A stretch of DNA of 7,695 nucleotides from Acidimicrobiales bacterium (GTDB lineage Bacteria; Actinomycetota; Acidimicrobiia; Acidimicrobiales; SZUA-35): positions 1-7,695 of the forward strand of contig JABDJU010000360.1 of the NCBI GenBank assembly GCA_013003325.1, in the 5' to 3' direction. Position 1 is the first letter of the stretch. Every line of letters begins with the position of its first letter. Below are positions 6,439 through 7,695 of the stretch, in pieces. The translations under genes and the position numbers were made by a program. The notes under the pieces were generated by a model that saw only the letters and a program-made list of their open reading frames with translations, ran no database searches and was not told where the DNA came from.

Positions 6439-6469
6439 TCCTCCATCGACCCGATCACACCCTCGGTGT
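6439..6469 (-). promoter_or_regulatory. Leader of the coiled-coil gene: small hairpin and close ribosome site
   Basis: On the minus strand, ACACC (6469 to 6465 read as its complement) and GGTGT form a perfect 5-bp stem with a 3-base loop (6457-6469). After it comes a strong GGAGGA ribosome site (6444 to 6439) only 2-3 bases from the ATG at 6436. An in-frame TGA just upstream rules out an earlier start. The ATG is kept because MRLLRLDL resembles SMC-like N-termini, although the TTG at codon 3 would sit at a more usual distance. I see no convincing -10/-35 pair in the 76-base gap. Confidence 0.3.
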
Positions 6470-6512
6470 AGTAATTCCGGAGATGGATTTTCTGGCAGAG
6501 GATTCGCCCTGC

Positions 6513-6986
6513 TCAGGCCTTCATCCGAGCCCTGCGGGAAACCTCGGCTCTGAACCGCTCCAAGGCGGTGCTCATCAACAGGTCTTCAGCCCTTCGGCGG
6601 ACGAACCCGGGCACCGGAATGACCAGTTCGACTTCGAGCTGATAGATCACTTCGGTCTGGTCTGGCTCGTCGAGTGAGGGGGCGAAACGGTAGCTCCCGC
6701 TGATCGTGCGCACGATGTCGCCCCGAATCAGCGACCACGACAGCGAGTGGGGCAGGTGGGTGGTGTTGTAGTCGAGTTCGTAGCTCACCGCCCGCCCAAA
6801 GGCAGCAGCCACGAAATGGGCACGCTTCACCAGCCCGTCGGGGCCGATTTCGGTGATTTCGGCCTCACGGACACCTTCGGCCCATTCGGGGTAGCTGGCG
6901 ATGTCGACCGCCACGTTGACGCAATCTTGTACCGACGCCTCGACCGTGCGTCGGACCAGTCGTTGTTCGGAACGCCCCATGCTCAT
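6513..6986 (-). CDS. SRPBCC/START-like (polyketide cyclase/dehydrase family) protein
   Basis: A 157-residue cytoplasmic protein with the SRPBCC helix-grip fold, which forms a cavity for hydrophobic ligands such as lipids or polyketides. The start RRTVEASVQD is the first strand, DIASYPEWAEGV (28-39) is the hallmark YPxW helix region, followed by the antiparallel strands EAEITEIGPDGL, AVSYELDY, SLSWSLI and GSYRFAP, and a long C-terminal helix (about 128-153) rich in Arg and Glu. The length is normal. The start at 6986 is 4 bases after the glycosyltransferase stop; a second ATG at 6980 is equally possible, and neither has a clear ribosome site, so translational coupling is likely. The frame is open upstream to 7334, but that part is the antisense-phase shadow of the glycosyltransferase. 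The pair recalls M. tuberculosis, where from memory the SRPBCC gene Rv2185c (TB16.3) lies near pimB' (Rv2188c). The ligand is unknown; a role in lipid handling is a guess from context. Confidence 0.85.
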   Translation of the reverse strand: MSMGRSEQRLVRRTVEASVQDCVNVAVDIASYPEWAEGVREAEITEIGPDGLVKRAHFVAAAFGRAVSYELDYNTTHLPHSLSWSLIRGDIVRTISGSYRFAPSLDEPDQTEVIYQLEVELVIPVPGFVRRRAEDLLMSTALERFRAEVSRRARMKA

Positions 6987-6990
6987 AACA

Positions 6991-7695
6991 CTAATCGGCA
7001 AAGCCCTGGACCAGTGTCGACAGCTCTCGATGAAGTCGAGCTGCCAACAGGTCGTAGTCGAAGTCTTGCACCGCTCGTCGACGAGCGGCCGCACCGAGCT
7101 GGTGCCGCAGCAACGCCGACTCGAGCAGTCGCGACAGCGCTGCGGCAACCTCATCGACCGATCGGGGCTGGTCGACAACGATGCCCGTCTCGCCATCGAC
7201 CACCGCCTCCTGAGCTCCACCGCTTCGACCCGCCACTTGGGGAATCCCGGCGGCGGCCGCTTCCAGAAACACGATCCCGAAACCTTCTTGCTCGAGGCCT
7301 CCCCACCGCTCGTGACAGAGCATGGCCATCGCATCAGATGCTCCGTACAACAGCGGCACGTCGTGGTCGGGGAGCCGGCCGAGCATCGTGACCGGTGCGT
7401 CGAGACGCTCGATCAGTGCGGCCAGGTGGTCGGCCTGCCGGCCCGTTCCTCCGATGCACACCCGAAGATCAGGGAACCGCGAACTCAATCGGGCTGCCGC
7501 CCTGACCAAGACATCCAGCCCCTTGCGGGGTACGAGTCGGTTCACCGTGGACACCACGAGCTGGCGTTCGCCAAGCCCGAATCGCATGCGGGCCGCAGCC
7601 CGCTCGTCCCGATCCAACGGGCGGAACCGCTCGGTATCGACACCGGGGGGAATCACGATCGCCGGCAGCTCGGTTCGGGCGCAACGCTCCGCTTC
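6991..7695 (-). CDS. GT4-family glycosyltransferase, PimB'-like, 5' end outside window
   Basis: The C-terminal 234 residues of a GT-B fold, GT4-family retaining glycosyltransferase; the reading frame runs off the window at 7695, so the acceptor-binding N-terminal domain is missing. By eye it closely follows mycobacterial PimB' (Rv2188c), the mannosyltransferase that adds the second mannose to phosphatidylinositol mannoside: PPGVDTERFRP at the domain start, NRLVPRKG with the phosphate-binding R53 and K58 (numbered from the codon at 7695), then EQEGFGIVFLEAAAAGIP with the two glutamates of the E-x7-E motif (E137, E145), then AGRSGGAQEAV and GIVVDQ. These are the donor-sugar nucleotide contacts of the family. 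The GTG at 7656 is an internal valine. It is the upstream gene of the minus-strand cluster and is separated by 4 bases from the SRPBCC gene. The sugar donor (GDP-mannose or another) and acceptor cannot be fixed from this half, so no symbol is given. Confidence 0.9.
   Translation of the reverse strand, partial: EAERCARTELPAIVIPPGVDTERFRPLDRDERAAARMRFGLGERQLVVSTVNRLVPRKGLDVLVRAAARLSSRFPDLRVCIGGTGRQADHLAALIERLDAPVTMLGRLPDHDVPLLYGASDAMAMLCHERWGGLEQEGFGIVFLEAAAAGIPQVAGRSGGAQEAVVDGETGIVVDQPRSVDEVAAALSRLLESALLRHQLGAAARRRAVQDFDYDLLAARLHRELSTLVQGFAD

Noticed and set aside
6987..7334. N-terminal extension of the SRPBCC frame into the glycosyltransferase gene
   Set aside because: The added residues are Arg/Ser/Cys-rich and unlike the SRPBCC fold, and the overlapping frame is a clear GT4 transferase. 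The start at 6986, 4 bases after the upstream stop, is far more likely.

Overview
This is a high-GC window (roughly two-thirds G+C) with tightly packed genes and strong third-position GC bias. It looks like an actinobacterial chromosome. A PimB'-like mannosyltransferase next to an SRPBCC protein, an actinobacterial-type YbaK paralogue and a probable leaderless tetR promoter all fit Actinomycetota, possibly Acidimicrobiia. That lineage is inferred from protein style only. I see no rRNA, tRNA, CRISPR array, insertion sequence, prophage gene or attachment site, and no gap between genes longer than about 100 bases.

Layout. Bases 3-1319 (+) are the 3' nine-tenths of a glycerol kinase (glpK). It converges on a YbaK/aminoacyl-tRNA deacylase-family gene (1316-1813, -), and the two stop codons share the palindrome CTAG. 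An 88-base divergent region follows. It carries a perfect 8-6-8 inverted repeat and a -10-like box directly before a TetR-family regulator (1902-2501, +). The regulator converges on a ROK-family sugar kinase (2523-3494, -) across a hairpin. A second divergent region (3495-3593) separates the ROK kinase from an AlaC-type alanine aminotransferase (3594-4769, +). The right-hand third is all on the minus strand. In transcription order it holds the C-terminal part of a GT4 glycosyltransferase (6991-7695, entering from outside the window), an SRPBCC/START-like small protein (6513-6986) and a 551-residue coiled-coil protein (4781-6436).

How the genes fit together. Glycerol kinase, the ROK kinase and AlaC are central carbon and amino-acid enzymes, each apparently with its own transcription unit. 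The glycosyltransferase and SRPBCC genes are 4 bases apart and almost certainly cotranscribed. The coiled-coil gene follows after 76 bases and may belong to the same unit or have its own promoter.

The most unusual item is the coiled-coil protein. Its two ends line up with the head of an SMC/Rad50/YhaN-type ATPase, but the Walker A lysine, the Walker B acidic pair and a recognisable signature motif are all absent. It looks like a non-hydrolysing relative of SMC-like ATPases. The YbaK paralogue likewise lacks the lysine known to be essential in characterised YbaK. The rest of the window looks like ordinary chromosomal housekeeping content.
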